Shown here: piece after piece, positions 14,403-25,165 of the stretch
Layout of the letters: the number at the start of each line of letters is the position of its first letter
Numbering within the stretch: the stretch's first letter is position 1
DNA from: Echinostoma caproni
Lineage: Eukaryota; Platyhelminthes; Trematoda; Plagiorchiida; Echinostomatidae
DNA length: 64,000 nt
Assembly: GCA_900618425.1 (NCBI GenBank)
Contig: UZAN01039912.1
Span: 29,877-93,876 of the forward strand
Direction of reading: 5' to 3'
The notes under the pieces: generated by a model
What the model saw: only the letters and a program-made list of their open reading frames with translations
Database searches by the model: none
Told to the model about the DNA's origin: nothing
Program-made: the position numbers and the translations under genes

Positions 14403-14600
14403 ACGAGGTCCCGGGTTCAATCCCCGGTGGGGTAGATGGATTCCTTTTTCTGATGAAACCCAACCAGATCAAAACAGCTGTCCAGTGCCTCCCAGCTTTT
14501 CAGTTCACGCTTCATTTGTTATATACACGACGAATTCACCTTCGAAATTAAGTCAAATCCTCGAATACTCGCATGATGAATGCATCCAACATTTACTCAC
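14403..14600 (+). mobile_element. 5'-truncated SINE, subfamily A
   Basis: The copy begins inside the tRNA-like head at ACGAGGTCCCGGGTTCAATC (B box) and continues through GATGGATTCC. The hammerhead region at 14443-14492 reads CTGATGA, AACC, CAACCA, GATC, AAAA, CAGCTGTC, CAGTGCC. The tail CTTTTCAGTTCACGCTTCAT runs to about 14580. CTGATGA and the cleavage site are intact, but the invariant GAAA is AAAA and stem II is damaged. The A box is missing, so the copy should be transcriptionally dead. Confidence 0.7.
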
Positions 14601-17155
14601 GTTAATGGTTGCAAACCTAATGGTTTTAAAAGGAATGCTTATCCACACGATAGTGGAAGCATATCGCCCTCAGATGACTACAGTTGATTGAAAATGTCAG
14701 TCTTCGATCAGGTTTTATACTGTCTGATATTCTGAGAAAGTTTGAACTAAAATTATTTCATTTGTTTATGTTTCTACCAGCCGCACCTCTTAGTCACACT
14801 GTTGTTAGTAGGGAAGAGAACTGGATGCACGTTTCGTTTGATTTAACATTATTGGTCACGGAAGGTTCACATTCCCAATGCAGCACAAGTAAAGAAGAAA
14901 AACTCGTTGGAGTGTATTTCCTAATGCGTTCGAAAGGTCATTACTTTTCAGTGTTTAGAATGATAGAGTCAACGTCGAGCAAGTTGATGTGTAGAACAGA
15001 CTTTTCCTTTCGATCGAGCGGTGGAGAACGAACGCTATAGGTTCGTGCGTTCGAATCCGTTCACCGTCATCCTGCTCTCACACGCACGGAATGAAGGCTT
15101 CCAGTTAACCGTAAACCGGGAATTTTGATTTCACAACTATCTTGCATGGAATGGAAGAAATTAAGCATTTTTCTCTAACTCTGGGGTTTCTTACTCGGAA
15201 CCATTTCCCTCGCCAAAAAATGAGCCACTTTGACATGGTCATCTTCGTTGTCGACTTTTGTGTATTAGCGGACAGCCGTTATATCATTAAGGGATCTATC
15301 AGTATTTCAAACTATTTCATATTCCTACCGAGACCATCTCTAACGCTTGCCCATCTGTTTGAGAGCCAGTCATCCCACAGATCGCAACGTCACTCAGTTT
15401 GCAAAGAGGGATAATAAGAGTACCTTGGACGACTTACTTTCTCTTTTACGCACTACATACAACAGAACGCCATTTTTCAGAAGAATTCTTTCGGAGAGCA
15501 TTTAACATTTAACATTTAAACCAAAACTGTAAAAGTCTTACGGATCTTTCACATAATCAGTTGTGTAGATTAAACGTAAAGGATATGTAAAAAGTTTAAT
15601 TAGCGCAGCAATAATGCAAACCGTAAGATAGCTTCTGTCAGGGATTCATCATGCTTCCCGAAAACTGCTTTGTTCTGGGACAACCAATCAGAACAACGAT
15701 TGATTAATTGGAACTATAAACCAATTAAGACGGTTCAGAGTAATCCAGTCAATCAATCGTGGGATATATGCATTGCTCAGTACTCTCTCTTTCTGATAAA
15801 TAATCATGATTTTTGCTTAATAAATGAATTATAATGTTCTTCTAACTTCGCTCTACTTCGATACTTGTGGAGTTCCTATGTGGACGAGAATCGTTAACGG
15901 AAGACAATCCATTGAGAATCCATTGCCGTGCGGTTACAACAGTTTTATCTTCAGGGTTTGTTTAGCGTCCTCAAATCAACACATCAGTTGTGAATAATGA
16001 TTATTAGCGGTTAGAAGCGAGAAAGTGAAAAAAATCTAATAAGTCAAATAGATATGTTTGAATATATGAGTAAAAATAGCTTAATTTTGTCTTTGTTCAC
16101 CGATCGGTATAATCAGGTCACATACGCACAGTGCATAGTATCAACAAGCGGCAATAACACCGAATTTGTAGGATTTGGATATAGGTATTCTCAACCACAC
16201 AGGATGACTATTAAAGGTAATCATTTGAATAAACATCTGGTCTTTCATTCAATAAACTCGTTACAAAGAGATAAACGAAGGATCCCACCGACGCAGATAG
16301 CGGGTAATTCAATCCTAAACGACCAATGAAATAGACGCAAACAGAGTCTTAATGTTGACTGAATGGAGCATTTTGTTATTGATTTACGTGAATCTTTTGT
16401 GAATAATTTATGTTCACGTGTCACTTACATACATCTTTTCTCATATTCAGTTGCCTTTAAATGTGCCTGTTCTGATGTGTTGTCTTCTCCGCAATTCCCG
16501 GAATCAACAACAATGGTTGAAAAAAAATGGCGCATCCGGTCAGACGTTTTATTCTTGAATTTGGGACGATGTTTCTTATGAGGATAGCGTTCAAAAGCAC
16601 TGAAACATAACACATCATCAAGGCAAAACAAGATGACTTAGGCAGACACTCCTTCTAAAATTGTGCAAACAACGGTTGGGGTCATCTTCATGACTCAGTT
16701 GTGAATAAGAACAGTTAATGGCAAATCAAGAATAGAGCAGTTCTGCTAGCAATGAAGATTTTTGAAAACTGTAGCAAAATTGCTAAAACAATTTTGATCT
16801 GAAATTGTTCATAAACCGACAGCCGGTTTGTGTATAATTACTCAATAACCCGATAAATAGAACTCAGTAGGAAGTGAAAGGTGTCTTTTTATGTATGAAA
16901 TAAATTACAAAGTTTAGTAAAAAGAAACATGACAGTGGATCGATACAAAATATCGATCAAGCCTGGTCACAATATCCCGGGGAATACCTCGAAATTCGGC
17001 ATTCTTTGAAGTATTTAATAAGCGCGCACGTCGAATCACATTACATATGCACATTAATTCCACTGAACGTGCAAATGACGAAACAAAGTAGAAATCATCT
17101 ATTGATTCAATAATGACCAAATGAATAGCCAAGGAGGATTGACCTCATCCTTGCT
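14601..17155. other. Non-coding stretch, no gene recognised
   Basis: No protein domain was recognised. A lone B-box-like GCGTTCGAATCCG near 15049 may be a tRNA-derived relic but lacks a convincing A box. Confidence 0.45.
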
Positions 17156-17159
17156 TCTT

Positions 17160-17620
17160 CAACAGCGAATTGGTCCAATTCGATCATTCTCTTGCGTCTC
17201 GGGGATATACTTAAACCCTAATGAATGTGTTAAGTGTTTTAAAGTTTTGCATTCTCTTCATATCCGACAGACCTCACAGTGATAGATAACAATCCTTTAT
17301 CTAGAGTGAACCCGGTCAGATATCTTGGTGTGACTATGGATATTAATCTTCATTGGTCAACCCTTATCCACAACTGCATTGGTAAACTGTGACGCCTATC
17401 ATTTTAAATTCGATAGCCCAGGCAGCTTCGTGCATCCCAGTCAGCTATTTTTACCTTCGTTTATCAGGGTGTTTCCCCCATCTTGTTTTATTGTTCCCAG
17501 TTATTTTTCCTGGCTTACTCAAAGTTTGCTTACATTTTGAAAGACACGGTTTTATGGATGGTTTTTGCTGGAATGTCTTTCTAGGTTTTTCCAAGATCGT
17601 TGAATAAACAACACAGCTGC
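17160..17620 (+). mobile_element. Non-LTR retrotransposon, reverse-transcriptase C-terminal fragment
   Basis: Translation around 17260-17390 gives NPVRYLGVTMDINLHWS followed by a short alpha-helical stretch. This is the thumb-proximal YLGV..D..LHW block found after the palm in CR1/jockey-type LINE reverse transcriptases. In a shifted frame, 17389-17607 gives a leucine-rich stretch containing FPVIFPGLLKV, matching the segment that usually follows. A stop after the GKL motif and the frame change show a pseudogene. The catalytic palm (the FADD-type motif) is absent. The family assignment (non-LTR) is solid; the clade is inference. Confidence 0.65.
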
Positions 17621-17639
17621 ACAATGTTTCCCAGTTTAT

Positions 17640-17775
17640 TTCTGCAACATTTTTACTGCACCTCCTCAAATACATACTGTGGTTTGTGCGTGGATTCGAA
17701 TGTCATCGACGCAGCAGTTTTCACAGTTTAAACACAAGACTTCAATCTGCCAAATAACAATTTGAGCAGAGGTAA
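17640..17775. repeat. Single-arm copy of the 38 kb tRNA-like palindromic repeat
   Basis: GTGCGTGGATTCGAATG followed by TTCACAGTTTAAACACAAG and CTTCAATCTGCCAAATAACA resembles the ordered words of the repeat at 38.70-38.83 kb (GTGGGTTCGAATC, TTTTCACAATC, CTTCAAATCTGCCACACAAC). It is a degenerate single copy without the inverted partner, although the nearby gap could hide one. Confidence 0.4.
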
Positions 17776-17930
17776 TGAAAACTAAGAGATAGCAGTTACC
17801 AAGGTTGAGCTATTGTTGTTTATCTTGTGGATCTTTCTACCAAGGCAGAGCTAAAGTTACAAATAGCTCTTTCTGCTTGCGTAGTTTAAGTTTTCATCGT
17901 TTTATAGCAATCATCTCTGTAAACTGGAGC

Positions 17931-18265
17931 NNNNNNNNNNNNNNNNNNNNNNNNNNNNNNNNNNNNNNNNNNNNNNNNNNNNNNNNNNNNNNNNNNNNNN
18001 NNNNNNNNNNNNNNNNNNNNNNNNNNNNNNNNNNNNNNNNNNNNNNNNNNNNNNNNNNNNNNNNNNNNNNNNNNNNNNNNNNNNNNNNNNNNNNNNNNNN
18101 NNNNNNNNNNNNNNNNNNNNNNNNNNNNNNNNNNNNNNNNNNNNNNNNNNNNNNNNNNNNNNNNNNNNNNNNNNNNNNNNNNNNNNNNNNNNNNNNNNNN
18201 NNNNNNNNNNNNNNNNNNNNNNNNNNNNNNNNNNNNNNNNNNNNNNNNNNNNNNNNNNNNNNNNN
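17931..18265. other. Assembly gap (335 n)
   Basis: Run of n. It directly adjoins the 3' end of the Penelope-like element that follows on the minus strand, so it may hide that element's terminal repeat. Confidence 0.99.
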
Positions 18266-18299
18266 CAAGAGTTTTCCGCAATAGGAACACTTTTATTGA

Positions 18300-20390
18300 A
18301 TCCTATGGTCACGTTCACTTGTTACCCAGTCTACAACAGGTGGTGACGATCGATGACTCTAATGTGCAGCGTTGGGTTGGCCTTGATCATTCGTGTGTGA
18401 TTCGTTCACCAGTTCAATAAACCACGCGGGTGTGTTCGGCTACTTTTGTCTGAGCTGCTGTTCGGTTCTGCATAGGTAAGTGGCCCAGCACCCATGGACG
18501 AAATAGTACAATTGATTGGATTTGGCAAAAACGGGTGCTTGACTGGACGAAAACTGGATCGACTGGGTTTAAATTTCGTTTGGCGAACGGGCTTGGACGG
18601 TGCTCTAACAAATTACTCACGTCATCACCGTAGAACGGTAATTGCAGAACAACGGTACACTTCGGTAGGGATGTCGGTAGGTCTACATTTGGACGTTCAG
18701 TGCTACACTTTTCAATAACGAGTTCGAATCGCCGTTATTCTGGAGAGTTTCAGTCAGTTTTATCATTTCATTTGCCAGGTTATCAGGTGTACCCAATTTT
18801 CTCCACTGATCATAAAGCGTCCTCACCGGCCGCCGTTTGTAACGGATGGATGGGTAACTGGTGAAGTGTAGAGATTGGCCCGTCCCCGTGTATTTTCGAT
18901 AAACAAATCAACGAAGATTTCCCTCGGTTCTCCGTTGCATTTTTGCAGCTAGGAATGACAAGTTATCATTTTCTTCATGTTCCATGGTTAGCTTTATATT
19001 CGTGTGAGCATAATTCAGGGTTTGGAATAGGTTCAACACTTCCGTCGTTGCGTTTGCTATGAGTTACACATCATCCACACCTTTTGTGAGCCTATCGCTG
19101 AGTTTCTGCTCCAGACCTGCTGTAAATATATCTTTCTGAATGGGTTCAAGAGAACTTCCGTGACTACACCGCGGAAAATTAAAGCAAATGTTTCCTGTGC
19201 AAAGCAGATTTGACCTAGTTAGTACTAATTAGGGCTTGGAAGTCTTGTGTTCTTCTCTTGTACGAAGTCATGAATATATCCCACAGTTTGTTGCGGAAGC
19301 ACGTTGGTAGACAGCAAGGCCACATCCATGCTAGTCATGTGTTTGTGCTTCGCATTGATAAGTTCTACCAAGCTCTCCGCCAGATTGTGAACACTTCGTC
19401 CGTCTCAATATTCTCAGTAGCCATTTCGCTCGCTGATGTTGGGACGAATGCGTCATTGACAAGACAGGTCTCAGTGGTACCTGAGGAATGTATAACTTCG
19501 AGAGACCGTACAGTTGCGGTGTCTGAAATCCTCACGATTTAAAACGTTTTTTGGTCGACTCATTCCCGAACCCAGCTTCTAGTAATGTTGGTACTTCTTG
19601 TAAAACAGCTTTTTCTATGGTGTTTATACTGACTTCTTTTCCACATTTCCGAAATTTCATGTGGTCTTGTAAGTTATTTTCTATTTTCGAGATTTAAGCA
19701 TATCTTTCCGTTACAACTACAACTGACTCATTATCTGATTGCAACAGTATCCCGTTTTCGTTCAGTCCGATTTCGTGAAGTGACTCCATGTGGTTCCTGA
19801 TAAGTAGATAACTCTATCTTGAAGATCAGTATCAGCACCGATATTCCAAGTATACGAGCTTTGCCTTGGGGTAAGTATATGCGTCACTTGATGTTGATTA
19901 CCATTTCAAAAGGTGGTCCACGAAGCATTTGAAGCGGGTCCGAGATTCGATTGTTTATCTTTCATGGTGAAAGATCTTTTGTAAATCTGATTTAATAAAC
20001 CAAATAAAAAATATTCCTAAGTTTTAAAAACTTTTAAAAGTAAAAACTAATCAACTATTAGGTAACAAATTTTTTCTATTGTTTTTTAGATTCATTTTTA
20101 ATCCATTGTATTTGTTCGTATTCTGATCACTTTTAGGCTACTTCAAATTCTGTTAGCCTTTTTGCTGATCTGTAAAACCTATTCTCATTTTAGTTAATCG
20201 GTTTTTCTGTGAGTTTTCTACCGATCGCCGTTGGAAGCAAAGATGGGCATATTTTATGTGAGAAGGAGTTCTAGCTAAGCGTCTGAATCCTTTATTCAAG
20301 TATGCGATCTGTCTGCTCAACGAACTGTACGTCGACATCTGTCTTAGAAACAAGAACCAACGTGAGAAAGGGCCTGTCCTCAAAACCCTA
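18300..20390 (-). mobile_element. Penelope-like element, nearly full-length ORF, pseudogene
   Basis: The minus strand encodes, in order, the parts of a Penelope-type reverse transcriptase plus GIY-YIG protein in several frames. A leader with LNKGFRRL lies near 20290. Near 19700-19760 is an N-terminal block containing NESVVVVTERY. PQLYGLSKLYIPQVPLRP is at about 19470-19520 and TSMDVALLSTNV near 19305-19335. HGSSLEPIQKDIFTAGLEQK precedes the catalytic block GVDDV at 19067-19081, where a YADD-type motif is expected. A VYRKYTGTGQSLHF block and the inter-domain signature LPFYGDDVS (about 18617-18641) follow. Remnants of the endonuclease C-terminus reach about 18310. There are multiple stops (for example TAA just after GVDDV) and frameshifts. 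The order and spacing leave little doubt about the family. Confidence 0.85.
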
Positions 20391-20539
20391 AGGATTCGCA
20401 GAAAAGGTAAAATCGCAATATCAAAGGCCAGGTAATCAGACCCCTTCCATTTATTTCTTTAGGATGAAATTATATCCCGTCAATCTGCTTGAGGCCCTGA
20501 CTTTTTCAAGCTTTGTAAAGAGCAAACCAAACTTGTAGT

Positions 20540-20805
20540 CCTGATCTGATTTCCCATGAACTGTTAGAAGATTTCATGTGAGTAATGAAGGATTTGATTC
20601 AATTTCAAAGGGGAGTTCGTCGTGTATATGTCAAGTGAAGCATGAACTGAAAAGCTAGAAAGCACTGAACAGCTGTTTCGACCTGGTTGGGTCTCATCAG
20701 CCGTCCTAATCCATCGACCCAACTGGGGATCGAATCTGGGACCGCATGGGGAGAACGCAGGCATGCTACCCACTACGCCACCGGGCAGCTAATCAGACCG
20801 TTTTT
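20540..20805 (-). mobile_element. Full-length tRNA-derived SINE, subfamily A, with hammerhead
   Basis: On the minus strand AAACGGTCTGATTA leads into a tRNA-like head starting GCCCGGTGGCGTAGTGGGTA (A box), with B box AGATTCGATCCCC. The spacer is GATGGATTAGGACGG. A hammerhead at 20661-20706 and a tail of about 90 bases follow, the tail ending near AATCAAATCCTTCATTACTC. Length is about 240 bases. Head, ribozyme and tail are collinear and well preserved, so this and the plus copy at 20.87 kb are the reference copies for the family. No long poly(A) tail is visible. The mobilising partner LINE cannot be named from this copy. Confidence 0.8.
20661..20706 (-). ncRNA. Hammerhead ribozyme, minimal type I, probably weak
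   Basis: The minus strand reads CTGATGA (20694-20700), stem II GACC/GGTC closed by CAACCA, GAAA (20676-20679), CAGCTG as a tiny stem III, then TT and CAGTGC. All invariant core bases are present. The cleavage triplet is GUU rather than the preferred GUC. The 5' strand of stem I (GACGG) pairs poorly with CAGTGC. Activity is therefore doubtful as a monomer; with palindromic CAGCTG, a dimeric form is conceivable. Confidence 0.65.
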
Positions 20806-20864
20806 CATTTTCCATTTAGACTATATAGCGTAAGCTCGCAAAGATGAGTTGTAATATCGTGTTT

Positions 20865-21090
20865 ATGGAAAATAAAAAACAGTTTGATCAGCTGCCCGAT
20901 GGCTGAGTGGGTAGTATGCTTGCGTTCTGCTCATGAGGTCCCGGGTTTGATCCTCAGTCGGGCGGATGGATTCGCCTTGCTGATGAGACCCAAACAGGTC
21001 GAAACAGCTATCCAGTGCTTCCTAGCCTTTCAGTTCACGCTTCATTTGCCATATACAAGACGGATTCTCCCTTTTCTAGGAGATTCGTCT
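20865..21090 (+). mobile_element. Full-length tRNA-derived SINE, subfamily A, with hammerhead
   Basis: After AAAACAGTTTGATCA the tRNA-like head spans 20894-20963 with a 6 bp acceptor stem (GCCCGA/TCGGGC). The A box is TGGCTGAGTGGGTAG at 20900-20914 and the B box GGGTTTGATCC at 20943-20953, the two internal RNA polymerase III promoter elements. GGATGGATTCGCCTTG follows, then the hammerhead at 20975-21020 and a tail with CTTTCAGTTCACGCTTCATT. It lies head to head with the minus copy, about 60 bases apart. Confidence 0.85.
20975..21020 (+). ncRNA. Hammerhead ribozyme core in SINE, cleavage triplet altered
   Basis: CTGATGA (20980-20986), stem II GACC/GGTC with loop CAAACA, and GAAA (21001-21004) are all intact. 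Stem III is CAGCTA instead of CAGCTG, so the C15.2-G16.2 pair is lost and the triplet becomes AUC. Stem I retains CAGTGC on the 3' side, but the 5' side is GCCTTG. The fold is recognisable and the activity is probably reduced. Confidence 0.65.
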
Positions 21091-24000
21091 GATGAGCTGG
21101 CCCAATATGTGGCTCAGATGCCAAATTCTTGCATGTCTTCTGAAGGGGTTCCTGACTGCTGATAATCCCCCAAGAACGTTCCCGTTACCAACCAAATATC
21201 ATTCGTTTGCCCACAGATCCTTATATCTGAATTTTCCAAAAGGCAGACACCCTGTTCACGCTTCCTCGATGGATAGGTCTGTTGAACCTGGTAGTGAGCA
21301 GGTAAACTATCTATAGAAACTCTTAATGTCGCATCCATTGCTCTTGCGGAGAATGAACAACTTTTACGAATACTTTTGAATATGTACAATAAAAATTACC
21401 TCCTGATTTTTTGCTGAAACTATTGCAAGCTTTTTCAAACATCTGTAGCTATTACCTCTCAAGGCGGACATATATGAATACTCTTCTAATTATTACAATG
21501 CATGTGAATTTTCATTTTAGGCGTTATTTTATCCCCTTCCGTTTTATTTTTATGGAGTAAAGACCTACCAACCACCACCCATCCACGAGTTAGTTTGTTG
21601 CTAGCATGTTTATGATGATCCGATTGGCAAACCTTTTCTGCTTTCAGGATCTTCAAATATATGTAACAAACAAGTACAGCTGGTCCAAATTAGTTAATTC
21701 AAATCAAAACGTTCTCGAGCACGTTGATTTTCCTTTTTGGCCTTAAATGTAACACTTGCTACTTCGCTTTCTACAAAAATCTACCATCTCTTGCTGTTTT
21801 CGGTAATATCAGTACCGGAATCGCCAGTGCAAAAAACATTCCTGAAGCCCGAGACTTCATGTTCCCATCACATCCATGATTTCTCTCACTAAGTCCGTGC
21901 ACGTCCTCTTCAAGTATTTATACTCTTCGCTATTTAATACATCAAACTTTTTGTTGCAATTATTCTATGTCACTGCTGGAATTGTTGCTCAGTCGCTTTC
22001 CCAAGCTAAAATTCAAGGGGTTGACCTGGGGTTTTAGGCTGCTTCGTTTCTTGTTTACAACTAGTCCTGTTCCACATGTTGTCGTTAACTTTATCGCGAA
22101 CAAATATTTGAACCCTGAAACCAGTTGCCCAAAAGACTCTCAATCTAGTAATGAACAATTATTTATAAGAAGTATTCACCATATCGTCCACTTCAAAGTT
22201 CTTTCTTCTTAAACATCTGTCTACCAGAATAGAATAGTTTTAGCAAATGATTCACTCATTGTCAGTGAAGTAAAGAACTATCTATCACAACCTAAGATGC
22301 TCGTCATCCGTATTATCCTCTTACCCGGAATTCAGATTGTAGCATTTTATGAATCATGCTGAAATTCATAAGTCGGGGCTGCACAATGCTTAATGTGACT
22401 ATTTAAGTTACATCTTTATGACTATTGCTTATCCTGATTGGAGTTCACCATCTGGAATACCCGCTGCTTTCAGATCAGTTACATGCATTAAACAAAAGTC
22501 AATTAATTACCAAGAGTACTTGCACTCAGCTTTCCTGGTTTCAGATTTAATTTTCATTAGTTTTGACAGAGTGAATACAACAAGATTGGAAAATCCATGC
22601 ACTGATTTCCAGCTTTTCACTGCACCTTTTTGGCTCATCCCAAGATGCTAAATTCTGCTTCCTAGCAAGCCGGACTGCCGACAAATGTAAATTCCATCTT
22701 TGGTCAACTCCTTTTCTTTCTTTACATGTAAACGATACATAAATTTTTTTATACATCTGTACAAATGAAGCCAAATGAGTCTACAGATACATGAAGTGAA
22801 GCAAAGACCGTAAAGTTATTATTTGTAATTTTTTAATCAATCAAAACCAACCGAGTTCTCCGCGGTCGAAGAGTTACGGGTTTTTTCAACACCTTGCCGG
22901 AGTAAAATAAAAAGGTGGATATGACTGAAAAGGTTTCATTATCTTAACTTCCATCCTTATTTGGTCAGTTTCCTGGTTTACAAGTCCTTTTCGCTTAATG
23001 CACATTCCTAATTATCTACCAGGTGGAATGTATTGTAATTTTCTTTATTCCATGCATCTTTTTGACAAAGAGATGTATTACCTCTTACCTCTTTGTGTGT
23101 GTCATGACACTTTTGTCTATGTCTCGAGTCTGTTTTGCTCATTTTGTTTGCCCGCCTGTCTGCTTTCTGGCTACCTTCTTTGCTCATTCCTCGTGCGGGT
23201 GAGTGCGTCTGTTCATTTTCAGTAACTAATCAACTGAACAGGTGAACAGGGCACGCATGTTTTTTTTCAATCGCCTACTGTGGTCGATTGCATGGGAAAA
23301 TGTGAAACAGTGGCTAGCTCGTCCCACTGACCGTCTTTTATCATCCAATCTTTTAAGATGTTGACAGAGACATTGTTCTATGATTCTCTGGTAGCGCTAC
23401 TCTCACTCGATTTTCCAACCGACAGTTTTGACGGATATGTGAGAACAGCTTGAATTTTCGGTTACAGTTTCCCTCTTCCAACAATATTTTCAAGCTGTTA
23501 CCGGTTGTTTATCTGTGTAACTTAGCTCCAATAAATGCATAAGGTAACCGCACACCTCTGGTTTCATTCAAATTAGTACTTGAAAAATCGTCCGCTCTGT
23601 GTACCCAATGGGAAACACGTTGGATCCGGTGTGGTTAGCCGGAAATCTTCAAATGTGACAGTTGATCGTTCTTTCTTATTCCCGTGCATAGATGGCATTG
23701 GCTGAGTATGTACGAGTGGTGGATGAATCGACCTGTTGGTCCATTTTCTGAAATCGTTTGAAAGAGACATTTGAATTTAAGCCTTTAATCCTCTGAGAGT
23801 ATGTTAGCACCATTTTTGTTACCGCCTTTTCCATTGAATGCACATTCGTAAAAGAAAACGTCCACAAACAGTGCAGCGTACACACCAATGGTTACTGTGG
23901 TATACAACGAGAAAGTTGAATCAGAACGGCCGAATTTAAACTCTTAGTCTGCGGGGGAATTTTATAGCTACACTAACCGCATAACCACTTAGTAATTCAA

Positions 24001-25000
24001 GTGATCCATTGTTTCGCTACTTATAGCACTCTCAGAGTCCTTCGTTTTTCAATAGTTTACAGTTCGGTTGCGATTCAGTCGATACTTTTAATTAAATTTG
24101 TGTATATCGATATAAGTAGGTGTGTGAATTCTGCCACAGTCTTGTGTGAGCTAATTAAATGACAATCAGCCGCTTGGGTTAGAAGGAACCAATTTTGTTT
24201 TCATTAAGAATCTTTTTTCAATAATTGATTCTATTTGATGAATACTGTCACGATTAGCACGCTATCTTTGGTAGGAATTGTGTGTTTTACATCCCTCTTG
24301 ATGATGTTTTGTTCACTCTGCTTTATTGCCTTTTGTAAACCACAACCCACGGCGAAATCACCTGCCATTGTTTCAAAATGTGACAGTGTCACTGACTAGT
24401 GTAGCAGAAACGAAATCAGGCAGTTAGGTCAGAATTGGTCACAGCTTGATTTTCATGAAATCACATAAGGAATTGATCTCAGCAGTACTGAATAGCGCGA
24501 ATGAAATCACACTGGACAAACATGTGCTGTAGATGGTGCTGTCCGATAATAAAGGTAGACAATGTGCAAAAGCTGTCAAACGAAAGATCAACAAATTTAA
24601 TTACCTAAACGATTGAATAGTAGCTGATTCATTAAAAACAGAACTCTGAAGTTTTTCTACAAATCCCCTGTGATAATTTTAGTGAAGGGATGTGCGATCC
24701 GCTTGAAAAACAATAACTGGAGTCGAGATATTCTGAATGAATGAGTTTGAATAAACCGAAGGTAACAAGGATTGAACTAACGGTGATTTACTTCTGCTCG
24801 ATCGGGGCGGGTCTAGCTAGAGGTTCAGGGTAGACTATGCTGGCCTTTCTCCCCATACAAACCAACCAAGCTGCTTAAAAATAACTATCAGATTTGGAGT
24901 GTATCCGATTGAAGCTGTTGCTGCGATGAGTGAGTGCAATTCTTAGCGCTTGAAAAGACAGATTAAACATTATTGAGTTCTTAAAGTGAAAAAGCCTGAT
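21091..25000. other. Non-coding stretch, no gene recognised
   Basis: No recognisable domain or repeat was seen over about 3.9 kb. Frames of 60-90 residues are present without motifs. Confidence 0.45.
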
Positions 25001-25165
25001 CCACTCCGCGGTGACCAAGTGAGTGGTATTCTAAAATTTGGTAGGTGAGATCCTGGGTTCGGTCATCAATCAGGTGGATACATTGACATGTCTTATGAAA
25101 TCGATTTTGGTCAAAATGTGCAGTGCAATGTAACCCAGCTTTTTAGTCTGCATCCCTGTTTCTCT
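24985..25165 (+). mobile_element. Degraded SINE, subfamily A
   Basis: AAAAAGCCTGATCCACTCC matches the family 5' flank. GGTGACCAAGTGAGTGGTA (A box) and GAGATCCTGGGTTCGGTC (B-box region) follow, then GGTGGATACATTG and a ribozyme remnant (CTTATGAAATC, GGTCAAAATG, GCAGTGC). The order of parts supports the call. The core is too mutated to fold as a hammerhead. Confidence 0.5.

Noticed and set aside
15025..15075. tRNA gene near GCGTTCGAATCCG
   Set aside because: Only a B-box word; no A box, acceptor stem or anticodon arm.
17805..18318. Long open frames across the n run
   Set aside because: They are open only because n codons contain no stops.
21085..21125. CTGATGAGCTGGCCC resembling a hammerhead core
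   Set aside because: No GAAA or cleavage site follows at the right distance; only the CTGATGA word matches.
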